From Tridacna crocea (taxonomy: Eukaryota; Mollusca; Bivalvia; Cardiida; Cardiidae): a DNA stretch of 64,000 nucleotides. Position 1 is the stretch's first letter; each line of letters begins with the position of its first letter. Below, one piece after another: positions 31,158-43,095 of this stretch. The DNA lies in NCBI GenBank assembly GCA_943736015.1, contig OX031070.1:40416173-40480172 (forward strand). The letters run 5' to 3'. Position numbers and translations under genes: made by a program. The notes beneath the pieces are model-generated. The model did no database searches. It was given only the letters and a program-made list of their open reading frames with translations, and was not told the origin of the DNA.

Positions 31158-33733
31158 ATAGATAAACATTTCCTTGAGACGAAATATACAGAGGCTCAAT
31201 ATGGGAAAACTCGAAAAAAAAAAAAATGGCTGAACATTTATGACTCCTTTCAAACAACAGTTCCGATTTCGACAGAAGAATTGTATAGATGGATCTAGCT
31301 ACAGAAAATGGCAACTGTTTCGAAGGATATAGTAAAGCAGATTAAATTAAACGCACTTCAATATAAATGTAAATGACAAAAGGGGTGTCAAATTGACAAG
31401 ACTCGAGAGTAGATGGCCACTGTGCCAACATTGAAACAGCCCTAAAGAAACACACACACAAATACCGGTATTACGAGACAACATCTCGACACAGAGAGTT
31501 GTAGCCTACAATCTAATAAGTTGAGGAAATGTGCGGAAATATCTCTTTCCCATGTACATGTCTCTTAATTCAACATTTCTTTTCTAGAAATACTGCCCGA
31601 GTTAAATTGTCTCAAATAATCAAAGGCTTCATTCACTTAAAATAAAAGAGTTCCATAGCTGAAAGGGGAGGGGGCCAACTATTTCCCCACACACTCCACA
31701 CTGGAACAACCACAACCTTCAATCCAACAATAAAAGCGAAACCGGGAATAAATACAAATTAAGTCCGAGTATCAAATACAAGTTCGAGAAAGGCTATACT
31801 TGGAAATTCCAAGGTGGTGAAACGGCTTCATCGTGACATGAGGAAAATGAATCCTTAACGACATAGATACCAGCAATGCATGCATATCAAAATTTCAGCT
31901 CAGTGAGTTATGGCAGGTAGAATAAGACTTATTTGACATCTGAAATTCTCGTTTTATTTAAACGAAAGTCTTTTCAAACGAAACCGCTGCATAGCAGTCA
32001 GCACTCACTATAATGAGGAAGATTTGCTGGTTAACATCTGTTGACCTTTCGGGTGATTATTTATTACTCAATCAAGACATGAGGACCGGTTTGTAAATAT
32101 TTCAGAATCATTTCAGAGGACATAAATACTAATTAAACGGCATTAATTATTGGCTCCTCCTGCAGTCTTGAAATCCGAACCACTGAAACTTGTATGAACT
32201 CGCTTATCCAGGGTCTTATCTTGCAAGCGTGAATTCCATTAGTAATTGTTCTCAGACTGGCTTACGTAATATAAAAAGAGCAGTGCATTCAGTGGTGACT
32301 GAGGTGTTACAAAATTCCTGAGTTCTTATCAGGTAAGATGATGGTTCAAGGTCTGTTCATAGTTAAGAATCCAAGACTACAAAGAACATGAGAAGCATGC
32401 GAGGATATTACAGCTAGGGAAACATGCCGATTATGGCCATATCATAGTATTTCTGATATTTAAATTAACATACCTCCTGTCCCAGAGGACAATCTGAATG
32501 TTGACATGGCAACAAAAGTAGCAGTTACATTCTTGAACGTAACGTTAAATCTAATACATACTTGTAAATCCATACAGCTACTGCACTATATGTGGCATGT
32601 GATTTATTGATAATGAAAGAAAAGCTATTTAGATCAAAGGAACATCAAATTCAAAAGAATGAAGATACGAGAAGATTTCGAAAGCGAGAATCACGCCTTC
32701 ATGACGAACATGAGGAAAGTCTACATACGACTACATACGAACGATACAACAAGTTGTTTATGAATGAATAATCATGGTAGAAAAAAAAAAAACACTATGA
32801 TTCGGTAGATCGTATTTAAACCCAAAAGGAGAAATACACGGACAGAAAAACTCTGTGTAGGAGTGGAAATAATGTACTAGAAGGACTGTTTGATGAAAAT
32901 GCTTTTTATTCATCACTTGTAAAAGTAATTAATGCCAGAAATGCACACAGAACATTGGTTGCATCACGTTGAATGCCAAATTCCTTTTATATGGTACTAG
33001 ATATTCCGAACCAGGAGCAGCTGCTTATGAGACATTTGTATTCACATGGTAGGAAAAGGTATTACACATGTATATTTCCACTCCATTCATTTCCACGAAT
33101 TCCGTTGGAAATTGGGGGATAACATAACTATGAAAATCCTCACACAAATCGACAAACAGAAGTCCGGGAGTCAAATGTTATTAACTTCGCCATGAGTTAT
33201 TCGTTGATTTAAAAAAGAAAACGGCCATTACTAAAATTCATGCACAAACAATAGTTGAATATAAGGCTAATTAGCACATGGCTAAACGAGAATATTATCA
33301 TACATGAAACAAAACCACCAGCCGGTTTTGTAAGATGTATCATGCAATGAGGAAACTCTTTCTCTGGCTAGTTCAACGCAATACGGACGTATGCTGCAGA
33401 ATGCACAACGATATGAGGCAAGAATAAATCTTGTATTGTTACAATTAAGAATGTAATGGAAAGTACAAATACTTATAAACAGTAATAAAATAAAATACTT
33501 ATGAGAAATTGTGAACATTTCAAGCCGTATATTACGCATAGGATAAGATCGGCGTCCTTGTTAAAAATTCATCGTGAGGGAGGGCGTTTAAGAGAAGTCA
33601 TATTATGAGCTGACCCGAGTAATGCTAACACACCTGCTCAATGCTACACTTCACAGGATTCCAAAATTGTTGTTAATGAAAGTCTCTCTATGTTATGCTT
33701 GCCCATTTTATAAGAAATCAACTCTAAAGAATC
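31158..33733. other. Intergenic, nothing assigned
   Basis: A/T-rich, without A/B/C MITEs and without convincing splice-flanked reading frames. CA-rich patch near 31450. Confidence 0.45.
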
Positions 33734-34059
33734 TGTGGGGCCCATAAGGGAGTTTATGTGTTGGATGAAATTGAATGATTAAGCTAGACTTACCTTCGTA
33801 GAAGTAAGGCGAAGGTTGATCATAATTTCATCCGACACAAAACTCCCTTAGGGCTCACACGCCCACCCTCATCCACCCTTCCAACAATTCCTTACAAAAT
33901 GATGCAACTACTGCGCCATAAGTACTCTAAAATATGACCACCTGGATTGCTGACGCTGCGTCATAATCTGTGTGAGCCCTAAGGGAGTTTTGTGTCGGAT
34001 GAAATTATGATCAACCTTCGCCTTACTTCTACGAAGGTAAGTCTAGCTTAATCATTCAA
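33734..34059. mobile_element. Fold-back element with 90-bp perfect arms
   Basis: Arms 33771-33860 and 33970-34059 are exact inverted copies; a third diverged copy of the phrase CCCATAAGGGAGTTTATGTG lies at 33740. Each arm contains its own hairpin (CTTCGTAGAAG) and an outward CGAAG|GTAAGT. Confidence 0.92.
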
Positions 34060-34669
34060 ATATAAGGTATACATGACGTCATATTTCCCATCTGGTTGTC
34101 AGGCACGCGCAATTTACCTATGCAACAAGAACGTGAAAATCGGTATTTTCACTGGTGGTACCAGTGTAAGATCGAAAAATATTTTCACTGCTATTTCTCA
34201 ATATGCTACCAGAAAGCATGCAATAAAGCGCCGTATTTACAAAACAGGAAAAAATCCCGTGAAATCTGGTAAGAATTGCTTTCATGTAATCTATAGTTTC
34301 ACAAATGAACAAAAACAGAAACTAGTACTGTCACTTGAAAAATAGAATCTATAACATACGAAAACTTCGACCACTCTAACTTGCATAGTAAAGAAAAATA
34401 GATCTAGTTGCTTTTTTCAGAACTATTAGGAAAATTAAAATAAGGCTTAATTGCTACCAGATTTTTTCCCTTTTCCCACACCATTATCTACCATCTTCAA
34501 GATATGTATAGGACTACATATCCCGTCATTTTCTAAATGCACATAAATTTTGCCATCTTCAAAATGCTTAAAATCAATGTCGTTGAAGACGTGAACAGGT
34601 AGATCTATCTTATTTTGTCCGACCCCCGGTCTGATCAGGAATCTGTATTTTCAGTCCCTCGTCTAATGA

Positions 34670-35081
34670 GGGGTTTCACTGATAGGCCTACTTTCTAATC
34701 CAATTAATATCTATACATACATGTAGATCTAAATGATGAGATCTATAGATCTATATATGAAATTCATTCATTAGTACAGGGCTCCAGATAAGAAGAAATG
34801 GTCGATGGTATTCTAAATCCATTATTTCATTTCCAAACCCTATTATGTGGGTACTCATTATATAGGATCGTCTCCGGGGTTTCACTGATAGGCCTACTTT
34901 CTAATCCAATTAATATCTATACATACATGTAGATCTAAATGATGAGATCTATAGATCTATATATGAAATTCATTCATTAGTACAGGGCTCCAGATAAGAA
35001 GAAATGGTCGATGGTATTCTAAATCCATTATTTCATTTCCAAACCCTATTATGTGGGTACTCATTATATAGGATCGTCTCG
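34670..35081. repeat. Tandem duplication of 206 bp
   Basis: 34670-34874 and 34876-35080 look identical base for base. Each copy is the left arm of a fold-back element. Confidence 0.95.
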
Positions 35082-35176
35082 TGGAGACGATTCTAATGAG
35101 AACCCACAGCAAGAATAATTCACATTTTCAACTTTGAAGTCAAAATCACCCTCCTTTATCTGGAGCTCTGTTATTA
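34978..35176. mobile_element. Imperfect fold-back element
   Basis: GGGCTCCAGATAA...GTGGGTACTCATTA...GATCGTCTC is mirrored by GAGACGATTC...AATGAGAACCCAC...TTATCTGGAGCTC. Confidence 0.75.
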
Positions 35177-35210
35177 GACAATAAAGAACAAGGCAACCTG
35201 AGCCTGTAAT

Positions 35211-35391
35211 ACCAACCATTCTTAAGAACGTTCTTTGTCTTATTCTTCAGAATTTTCTTCATTTGTAACAGAGCTTCTGATTGGCTAAGCCATTCGGTTT
35301 AGCCAGTCAGAAGTTGCTATAAATACAAATCTAGAAAACCCTGGAGAACAAGACTAAGAATATTCTCAAGAATGGTTGGTGAATACCAGCC
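35211..35391. mobile_element. Imperfect fold-back element
   Basis: ACCAACCATTCTTAAGAACG... and ...TCTCAAGAATGGTTGG; inner stem TTCTGATTGGCTAA / TTAGCCAGTCAGAA. A related stem fragment occurs at 36187-36230. Confidence 0.75.
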
Positions 35392-36353
35392 CTGGTTATT
35401 TTTACAGAAAACAAAACGGAATTAAGCCAAGCCTTCCGTTGAAAAAAAAAATAGCTATTCTACCTAGGCTAAGCCACTCTGTAGTATGAGAAAGACAAGA
35501 TATATGTTAATGTTGGTATGAGATACAACATACGTGCATGTATTTAGATCTAACTCTTCACCAACACAATTTTTCATACTGCTCAAGTGCGTATACAACC
35601 TGACGTTTCATAATATATGATTTGCGTAAACAACTCACCTTTATAAGCTTAATTAATCAAGAACAACGTACAATTGTAGACTAGATCTATATCCAGTTTC
35701 TTTGATTCTTGAAAGAGAAATCAGTTTGCTGTGCAATTTGTAATTGACTTCTAGCTGCGATAGTGCGCTATTTATATGAGTTTAGACGGACCCCGTAATT
35801 CACATCATTTTTTACACGTCACATTTTGTTGTATACTGTAAACGAGTGAGTCAAGAGGTTAAATCATGGGACGCTAGACAGGTTAAAAGAGAGAACGCTG
35901 TCAATCACAACCGCGCTCGACTCCGAGATCTGGTATGAGAGATAACATGGCGCGGAGAAATACTGATAGCTTGAACTGATTAATGGTGTTTTACACCACT
36001 ATCAACAATATTTCAATCACACCAGGGCAACTGTATCAGATGCATTGGCCGCCGCCATGTGTTTACAATAATGTTAAAAATAGCGTCAAACATTAAGCAT
36101 ATAGGTAAAATCATTTTCAAATCTCGTCTTGTCCTAAACTCTCACCAAGTCTATACCAATTCAAATTACAGGACCATGCAGCCACCCGATTGGCTAAGAC
36201 AATTTTAAACGTCTCAGCCAGTCAGTTTATCAGTCTTATTATTTAGAGCTGGAACAATAGAAATCTACCTGAACCGAGAAAAAAGTCGAATTCCCAGTCG
36301 TAAATAATGATCAAGTTTGGCCTAATTTAGTTATCGGACAAGAAATGGATTGC
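35392..36353. other. Intergenic, nothing assigned
   Basis: No repeat match inside the window apart from the stem fragment at 36187. A short ATGGCGGCGGCC opening on the minus strand near 36058 leads to no further exon. Confidence 0.4.
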
Positions 36354-36569
36354 GTAAACCTTTATCTTGCAAAGGGAGTGAAATTGAAACTTTCAAACTG
36401 ACAATAAATTCTCAAAAAATTCTTTTTCATGGGCATTTTTGGGGAAAAGGTATATTTCCTTACCAGAAACTGTAGATCCAAGTTCAGACTGCACGTCCTA
36501 TGCAGTCTAATCTTGATCCATACAATACGCACAAGGTCTTGGGTCGCACTTAGCAGCATAGGGGTTGAT
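36354..36569 (+). mobile_element. Family D element
   Basis: Hairpin TCAGACTGCACGTCC...GCAGTCTAATC at 36484-36520; flanks match the D copies at 46208 and 53874. Confidence 0.7.
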
Positions 36570-36679
36570 AGAGTTCATTCACACAGACATGTTTACATTT
36601 GGTTCACACGCATGCGTTAAAAAAGAAATTTTGTAAGTAGAGCATAAATTTACACCGGTTAAAATGTAGGACGAGGCAG

Positions 36680-36908
36680 TTAACCCTTTCCCAAACAATC
36701 CCTGGTTTTTACGGGTCTGGAATAATAAACTTTTGAAAACATTGTGAGAAAAGGAGAAAATGCTGGTAACCAGCATTTTCTCCTTTTCCCACAACGTTTT
36801 CTACCCTATCATAAACAGAAATCATCTTTTCAGCAAGATTTGGATTGTCGACTGCAAATGCTTTCAATTTGGTCTAATCCAAAAGATTGTCGTTTGGGAA
36901 AGGGTTAA
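36680..36908 (+). mobile_element. Family A hairpin MITE
   Basis: TTAA ends, near-consensus; first A copy after the 28-36.6 kb gap. Confidence 0.92.
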
Positions 36909-37014
36909 GGTACATTTTCAGCGAAACGACCGACTTACTGTCTTATGCAACTAAACACTGAAATTGCGGAAGATTTGACTATATTGATATGCCATTTTCC
37001 GTTCTCATGCAAGT

Positions 37015-37245
37015 GATTAAACCTTTCCCAAACAATCCCTGATTTTTACGGGTCTGGAAGAGCAGCCTTTTGAAAACATTGTGAGAAAAGCAGAAAACGC
37101 TGGCGAGGCTCGAACCCGGGGCCTCCGGGTCACGTGTCCGACGTTTTAACATTGAGCAGTGCCCTAGAAGTATATAATGTGGAGAGAAAGTAGATTTAAC
37201 CCTTTCCCAAACGATCAAACTTTTAGACTAGACCAAATTGAAGTA
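37015..37245. mobile_element. Family A left half fused to a tRNA-like segment
   Basis: The MITE's left half runs to GAAAACGCTGG (37104). It then meets a tRNA-like segment on the minus strand (B box GGGTTCGAGCC at 37113-37123), ending ~37175. A reversed A terminus fragment begins at TTAA 37197. Confidence 0.75.
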
Positions 37246-37636
37246 TAAAATCTAATTAATTAAAATTGTGTTGCTGTATTTAAGTGCTCCTTTCTAATTT
37301 CAGACTGACTATATACAAGTACAAACGTTGCTGCAAAGATGCAGCAAAATGGGTAAAAGCACGGCGAAAAAATAATGTCGCAGCTGCCATTTGTTTCAAG
37401 AAATCTTTCAGAATTCATGGAATTCGATTGGCCATAATGCAATCGTATTACTAATGAGTAGTCCAGTACTTAGATCTATTGAGTTGAAGAAGATAAAGGT
37501 AAAATAAAGGATTGACACAATTGATTAGAAGATATTACATATATATCTATGAAATATATTTATTAAAACTTATAAAATAAAAATTGCGTTAAAACATTAT
37601 GTTCATTCTAAAGGAACAAGTACTGCGATCCCAAGC

Positions 37637-37834
37637 TTTAAAAACTATGAAAGAGGTTTTTGAAAACACTGCTGGACAATGAGAAAATACTGGTTAACAG
37701 CCTTTGCTTCTTTTTCCCACAATATTCCTATGATATCATAGAAAGAAAATTATTATTTGAGCAAATGTAGTTAGTCGTGTATGTACGCCCGTAAATGCTT
37801 TTAGTTTGGTTTAGTCCATAATTTGGTCTTTTTT
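37637..37834 (+). mobile_element. Family A MITE relic
   Basis: TTTTTGAAAACACTGCTGGA ... CTGGTTAACAGCC, right segment TTTAGTTTGGTTTAGTCC. Confidence 0.65.
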
Positions 37835-38379
37835 TTAAAGGTGGCCCTTCAGATTTTGGGACGAAAATTTTACAAAAATGCTAAAAAAATCACCCTTATA
37901 CTCCCAAAGCCCTTTAATTTGCGTTCATAAAACCCCAGTAGTCGAAAGCCATCTGACAACACGAGAGATTAGAGATTTAATACGGACCAGGTTGACACCA
38001 ATGGGGGACACGTTCTATTTCTAGATTATCAGTTTTCTCATTTAGATACAGTAAACACAGACGAAGTTTCAAACATCCGTCCAAAGAAGACATTATGGAA
38101 AATACTTATTACATGATTGTTATGTAATGGAATTTAAGCTATTAGTCACGTGCCGGTCACTTAAAATTTCCACAATGCTTTATTGATTTTTGGCGCGAAA
38201 TCTAAAAATACCTTAAGAGGCTACGTAGCCTTTTAAGGGAATACCATCAAAAAAAATCTTTTTTGTAATTATATGAATCTTAATTATTGATGTTTTGTAT
38301 TATTTTTTCATATGATTTTCAGTGATATATATATATTTTAATTTGGTGTGATGTGAAAATTCTAAATACCCACCTTTAA
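37835..38379 (+). mobile_element. Family F element (AGGTGG termini, TTAA)
   Basis: TTAA then AGGTGGCCCTTCAGATTTTG; ends AATACCCACCT then TTAA. ~545 bp, non-coding; second copy at 55866. Confidence 0.8.
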
Positions 38380-38689
38380 AGAGTTATATCTAAAAATCAA
38401 ACGCCATACCACGTGGGAAGAACAGAAAATATGAAAGAGAAAAAGTACAGACAATTCAATTTTTAGTTGCAGTAATTATCATTTACGTTGTCCCTACACT
38501 TGGCAATCATTTGTTTTGCTACAGTATTGATCGAACGGTCAGTTTACTTTTTCAGAGGCAACTCTTTCGTCAGCTATATTACTATTGTGACAAATTTGGT
38601 TTTACATCTAACCCTTTACACAGCCTGGGTTACAGTTCGATTTGTTTTATTCCCCCCCCCTTTTTTTTTTTAATGACGCCCATTTTGAC

Positions 38690-38930
38690 AAAGTAATGTC
38701 ACGATATAAAAAAGGAGAAAATGATTGCACTGAACCCAGGCTGCCCTTTAAACAATCCCATGTTTTAACGACACTGAAGAAAAGTTTTTTGAGGCCATTG
38801 AGTAAAGACATAGGAAAAGCCGGTAACAAACCATCTCGCCTTCCAGTAGCGCTTTTATAGACCACATGTACCATTAGAGCTGTACATAGTAATATGTTGT
38901 TTGTTGCTGCTTTGTTCAATGCAAGATTTC
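38690..38930 (+). mobile_element. Diverged MITE relic shared with 54412
   Basis: TATAAAAAAGGAGAAAATGA to TGTTGCTGCTTTGTTCAA matches 54412-54630. It contains a decayed A-like left arm (AACAATCCCATGTTTTAACG). Confidence 0.7.
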
Positions 38931-39345
38931 TCGTGTTGTCGGGTGGTTTTCGACCACTGGGATTGTATGAATGACGATTATAAGGCTTTTTTGATAAAAG
39001 TTTTACTAATTTGAAGATTTAATATGTTGTCTGCAACATCTTTCAGTTATGACCAGTTATAAAAATTTTGTCTTCTGGTTATAGTTAAAGAGGGTCTTGT
39101 TACAAACCATTTTGGATGGGGAAACATCAAAATACAGAAAAAAATATGCATTGTGGCAATTGTCTTATTGAAGTTGCAGGATCAGTTTGATTGGATAACA
39201 AAATGCCTTATCACAACAGTAAAGCCCTGTCCCTCTTTATACTAGGTCACCAGTAGGTCAACAAACCTTTACCAGAACTAATAAAAGAGCAGAGGTTCTC
39301 TTGTTTTATATGAAAGGGATTATAGATTATGTAAAGCAACCATCT

Positions 39346-39568
39346 TTAAGTCTTTACCAAACGACAAAATTTGGGATGTGACCAAACTGAAAGCATTTGA
39401 AGACAACAAATTAAACACTGATGAAATGATGATTTCTCTCTTTGATGAAAACACTGAGAGAAAAGGAGAAAATGCTGATTACCAGTATTTTCTTCTTTTC
39501 AAAGAGTGTTTTCCAAAGACTTCTTCTTTAGGGATGTTAAAAGTCAGGATTGTATGGTAAAGACTTAC
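39346..39568 (-). mobile_element. Family A hairpin MITE
   Basis: Left TTAA, right TTAC; core GCTGATTACCAGT. Confidence 0.87.
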
Positions 39569-39639
39569 CACCATAGGAACTAACATGCAATACAACAATG
39601 AAATCCAACGAATAGATTGAGAGAAGAAATTTTTCAAAG

Positions 39640-40050
39640 ATTGTACTTTATACCATAAATGGAAAATGAGTCTCCCATAAAAGCCATGTTTTTTTACGGA
39701 TCCTTTTTTTTTAAGGAATTCTGTAGACCTCTATCTAAGGAACATTCTTGCAAAATAATAATGCTATCCAATTAGCGGTTTGGGAGGAGAAGATTTTTAA
39801 AGGTTTTTTACTTTGGTTGCCATGGCAACCAAAATTTTTCATGGAACACAATTATTTGAAGGAATTTGAAAGAGGACCACCAAAGGAACATTCCTGTGAA
39901 ATTTGGTAAAAATCCAGTCAATAGTTTCTGAGGAGAAGTTTTTTAAAGAAAAAGTTTACGGACGCACGAACGGACGAACGGACGGATGCACGACGGACAC
40001 AACGCCATGACAATAGCTCGCTGGCCTTCGGCCAGTGGAGCTAAAAATGG
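39640..40050 (+). repeat. Bivalve-type dispersed repeat
   Basis: GGTTGCCATGGCAACCAAAA, ACGCACGAACGGACGAACGG and terminal GCTGGCCTTCGGCCAGTGGA. Confidence 0.75.
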
Positions 40051-40063
40051 AAAGAAAAGTTCA

Positions 40064-40310
40064 TTAACCCTTGATTACCTCCATGAAAATGTATTTTGAA
40101 AATAATGTGGAAATGAGAAAATATTGGAAACTAGCATTTTCTCCTTGTCTGACTGTGACAAATGTTTTTTTTCCATCAAACACTAAACCCATTTTTGAAC
40201 TAAATTCCCAATATGTTTTCGACTCTGTCAAAGACAAATCTCATTGCTTGAACTACATTTCATTTGTTGTCTGCAATTCCTTTTTATTTCAGCAAGTCGA
40301 ACTAGAGCTG
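40064..40310 (+). mobile_element. Family A MITE, decayed
   Basis: TTAACCCTTGATTACC start; ATTGGAAACTAGCATTTTC core; duplicated right-arm pieces; right end lost. Confidence 0.6.
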
Positions 40311-40344
40311 TGACTTAATGTGACGTAATACCCCTGCCAGCCCT

Positions 40345-40750
40345 TTGACAGAAAAAAGTGTCAAATTCAAGGGGAGATAATTCTTCAACTAGGAAGAGTT
40401 GACACATGAAAAGTGCATCTTGCAATCTTCGATATATGATTAATATATGTGCAAAGTTTCAATACAGTTGAAGGAAAAACTGTAGGAGGAGTTTGGAACA
40501 CAAAATTACTGGTATTTTGTACACAGATGGACAGACACACAGACTGACACACAGACAAACAGGATGATTCCAGTATACCCCGAAAACATTCATTTTAATG
40601 GGGGGGGGGGGTTTACAAGAATTTCTCATTTTTTGTAGTTTCTATAGAAGTAGTTTGTACTTACCAGCATTTTCTCCTTTTCCCAAAATGTCTTCAAAAG
40701 GTTTCTTTTTCAGTGATGTTAAAAGTTGGGATTGTGTTGTAAAGGGTTTA
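40345..40750 (+). repeat. Dispersed repeat followed by family A half-element
   Basis: 40345-40600: GACACACAGACAAACAGGAT GATTCCAGTATACCCC type. 40600-40612: G-run. 40660-40750: reversed A right half with GTTGTAAAGGG terminus. Confidence 0.6.
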
Positions 40751-41139
40751 AGAAGAACCAGATTATTAATCAAACATTCTTTAACTTATCGTTTGGCATG
40801 TGGTCCAAATGGCTCACAAAGTCTGCATTGGCGTTGCTCGTATAAAAAAATCTCACTGCCACAATGCTTTCAAAGGTTACCTCACTGCATGACAAAAAAC
40901 CCTGCTGTGCTGGACGTAAAAGGGTTTCTGTAAATTACAGATTCAGTAAAATGGATGCACTGTATGTAGATACATTTTTATCTTGAATGTGTGAAGGATA
41001 TGTAACCTAGCAATAAATCTAATATAAAATTGTTATATGCAAAATATTAGATTATATTGCATAATTGTTAAAACTTCCCTTTTTCCTCACAAGAAATGAA
41101 TCTTTCTTGGAGATCTACTTTTGTCAAGTCTATTATGTT

Positions 41140-41368
41140 TTAACCCTTTACTCCACAGATATTCATTTCTAAACATTGTTTGTAGGAGCATTTGGAAAAC
41201 ATTGTGGCAAAAGGTGAAATTGCTCATGACGAGCAATTTCACCTTTTGTCACAATGTTTTCTATGCTATTCAAAGATGTCATATACACATAAGAAACAGC
41301 TTCATCCTTGCTGTTATTTAGGGTCAATTAGAGATACTATAGAAATGCATTATGGGGTAAAGGATTAA
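41140..41368 (-). mobile_element. Family B hairpin MITE
   Basis: TTAA ends; core GCTCATGACGAGC (one arm changed). Confidence 0.92.
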
Positions 41369-41723
41369 TACAGAGGATTTTGATGCAGTTTGGCATTTTC
41401 ATCCCAAATTGTTAAGATTTACTGGACATGTTTTTACATCTTTTAGATTTAATCATTTAGTTCCATTTATCAATCAAGTCTGCATCGTTTGCTCTTAGCA
41501 CCTTTGATTTTGGAATGTTAAGATCTAATCTTTTGTCACCATATTTGATTAGGTGTGAAACCATAGCTTGCCTCTGGTGAAACCCTGTGTTAATCAATTT
41601 ATATCTATTGGTTAATTCTCCTTGTATATTTCATTGGTTACTTAAAATTGTAAAGTTTCATTGGTCTAGTGACTATATTTCTAAGTAATATAAAATATGT
41701 AGTTCTGACTTACACTGACAGAC

Positions 41724-42045
41724 TTCACACTTTACCCGGCCGATTAGCTCAGTAGGTAGAGCGTAGGACTCGTGAACACAATGTTTCGGGTCTCTACAGG
41801 TTGTGGGTTCAAGTCCCCGGCTGGCCAACTAAAAAAAGGTTATTGATAGTCTTTCGGATGAGACGTTAAACCGAGGTCCCGTGTGACGGTGCTACACACC
41901 GAGCACGTTAAAGAACCAGGCGGAATTCTCAGTAGTTTCGACCTGTATCCTTGCACTATCCCCCGTAACAACTAACCGTCTCTGGGGGCGTCGCTCAGAT
42001 GGGTAACTGGTAGCGACGATAAATAAACGAAAATAATCAATCAAA
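41724..42045 (+). mobile_element. tRNA-derived SINE, complete, with 12-bp target duplication
   Basis: Head GGCCGATTAGCTCAGTAGGT AGAGCG (A box) ... GGGTTCAAGTCCCC (B box) GGCTGGCC. Then a conserved-looking body with GGATGAGACGTTAAACCGAG and GAGCACGTTAAAGAACC, and an AT-rich tail. Flanked by ACACTGACAGAC (41712-41723; 42046-42057). The ~70-nt insertion between the acceptor strands and mismatches in the T stem argue against a functional tRNA. Superfamily not assigned. Confidence 0.88.
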
Positions 42046-42057
42046 ACACTGACAGAC

Positions 42058-42645
42058 AAACTTACACACTCTAATACAGAGAAAGTTAGAATTAAGAGAG
42101 AATTCAATCTAAACATAACTTTATCAGTGCTTGCCTATATCTGAAAATGTTTTAAGTACAATAAATTAAATAATGTTGAAAGATGATCCACAAATACTAT
42201 TATAACTTTAATAAAGACATCATTATGGAACTGGACTTGGACTTCAGTCTTGTATCTTAATAATCAGGGACTTGGATCCCTGACCTTGCAAACACGTTTT
42301 TATGTGAATCTTGTGGCTGAGGGCTAAGACTGCCTCTACCTTACTGTTTGAAAGTTGATTCCCCAATGACAGCAGCCAAGTGCCTTTGGACCCTTGGTCA
42401 CAGACATATGTTTTCTTAATTTTTTTAGGTGGTCTAGTCTGGGCATTTGTTACATTTTGTAGGATTTTCATTAATTATGATTTATTCTGATTGATAAAAA
42501 CTTGAAGTCAAACACAGTTAAAGACAGGTGAAGGTGTGATAAATATTATACTGCATATTAATCTCTTCCTAAAAAGGCAGTGTAGAATACAGAAAATTGT
42601 ACAGATATACCCATACTCGGAGTAATTCCCCTTGAATAAAGTTAT
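42058..42645. other. Intergenic, nothing assigned
   Basis: A 75-codon minus-strand open stretch (42471-42244) has no recognised homology and no good splice context. Confidence 0.4.
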
Positions 42646-42872
42646 TTAACCCTTTTCCAAACAATCTCTGGTTTTTACCGGTCTTGCATAGTAGCCTTTT
42701 GAAAACATTGTGGGAAAAGGAGAAAATGCTGGTAAACAGCATTTTCTCCTTTGCCCACAATGTTTTCTACCCTATCATAGACAGAAATCATCTTTTCAGC
42801 TAGAGTTGAATTGTCGTCTGCAAATGTTTTCAATTTGGTTTAGTCCAAAAGTTTTATTTGGGAAAGGGTTAA
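42646..42872 (+). mobile_element. Family A hairpin MITE
   Basis: TTAA ends; core GCTGGTAAACAGC. Confidence 0.9.
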
Positions 42873-42986
42873 AAACCTGTTTTGATCACACACCCACAAA
42901 AAATTATAATGATATGACATCTTTAAAAGAAACTAAAGTAACTTGATAATAAAAAGTCGAGTTTAAAAAGTGCTCTAAAAAAATAA

Positions 42987-43095
42987 GGTGTCGATATGGC
43001 CAAAGTTGGCAAACATTTTTCCTACGGGGATCGAAATGACCAAAATGTGTTGAAATGACTGGGTGTCGAAATTACCGGGTGTTCAAATGACTGCC
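42987..43095 (+). repeat. Short phrase repeat (GTCGAAATGACC type)
   Basis: Five to six variants of GGTGTCGAAATGACC spaced ~15-33 bp: TCGATATGGCC, TCGAAATGACC, TTGAAATGACT, TCGAAATTACC, TTCAAATGACT. Confidence 0.75.

Noticed and set aside
38647-38919. ORF conserved at 54397-54582 (MVHVVYKSATGRRDGL...)
   Set aside because: Conservation extends beyond the frame and reflects a shared repeat containing a decayed MITE arm.
41741-41830. Apparent tRNA gene
   Set aside because: A and B boxes are good, but T-stem pairing is broken, there is an oversized insert, and the unit continues into a SINE body with target duplications.
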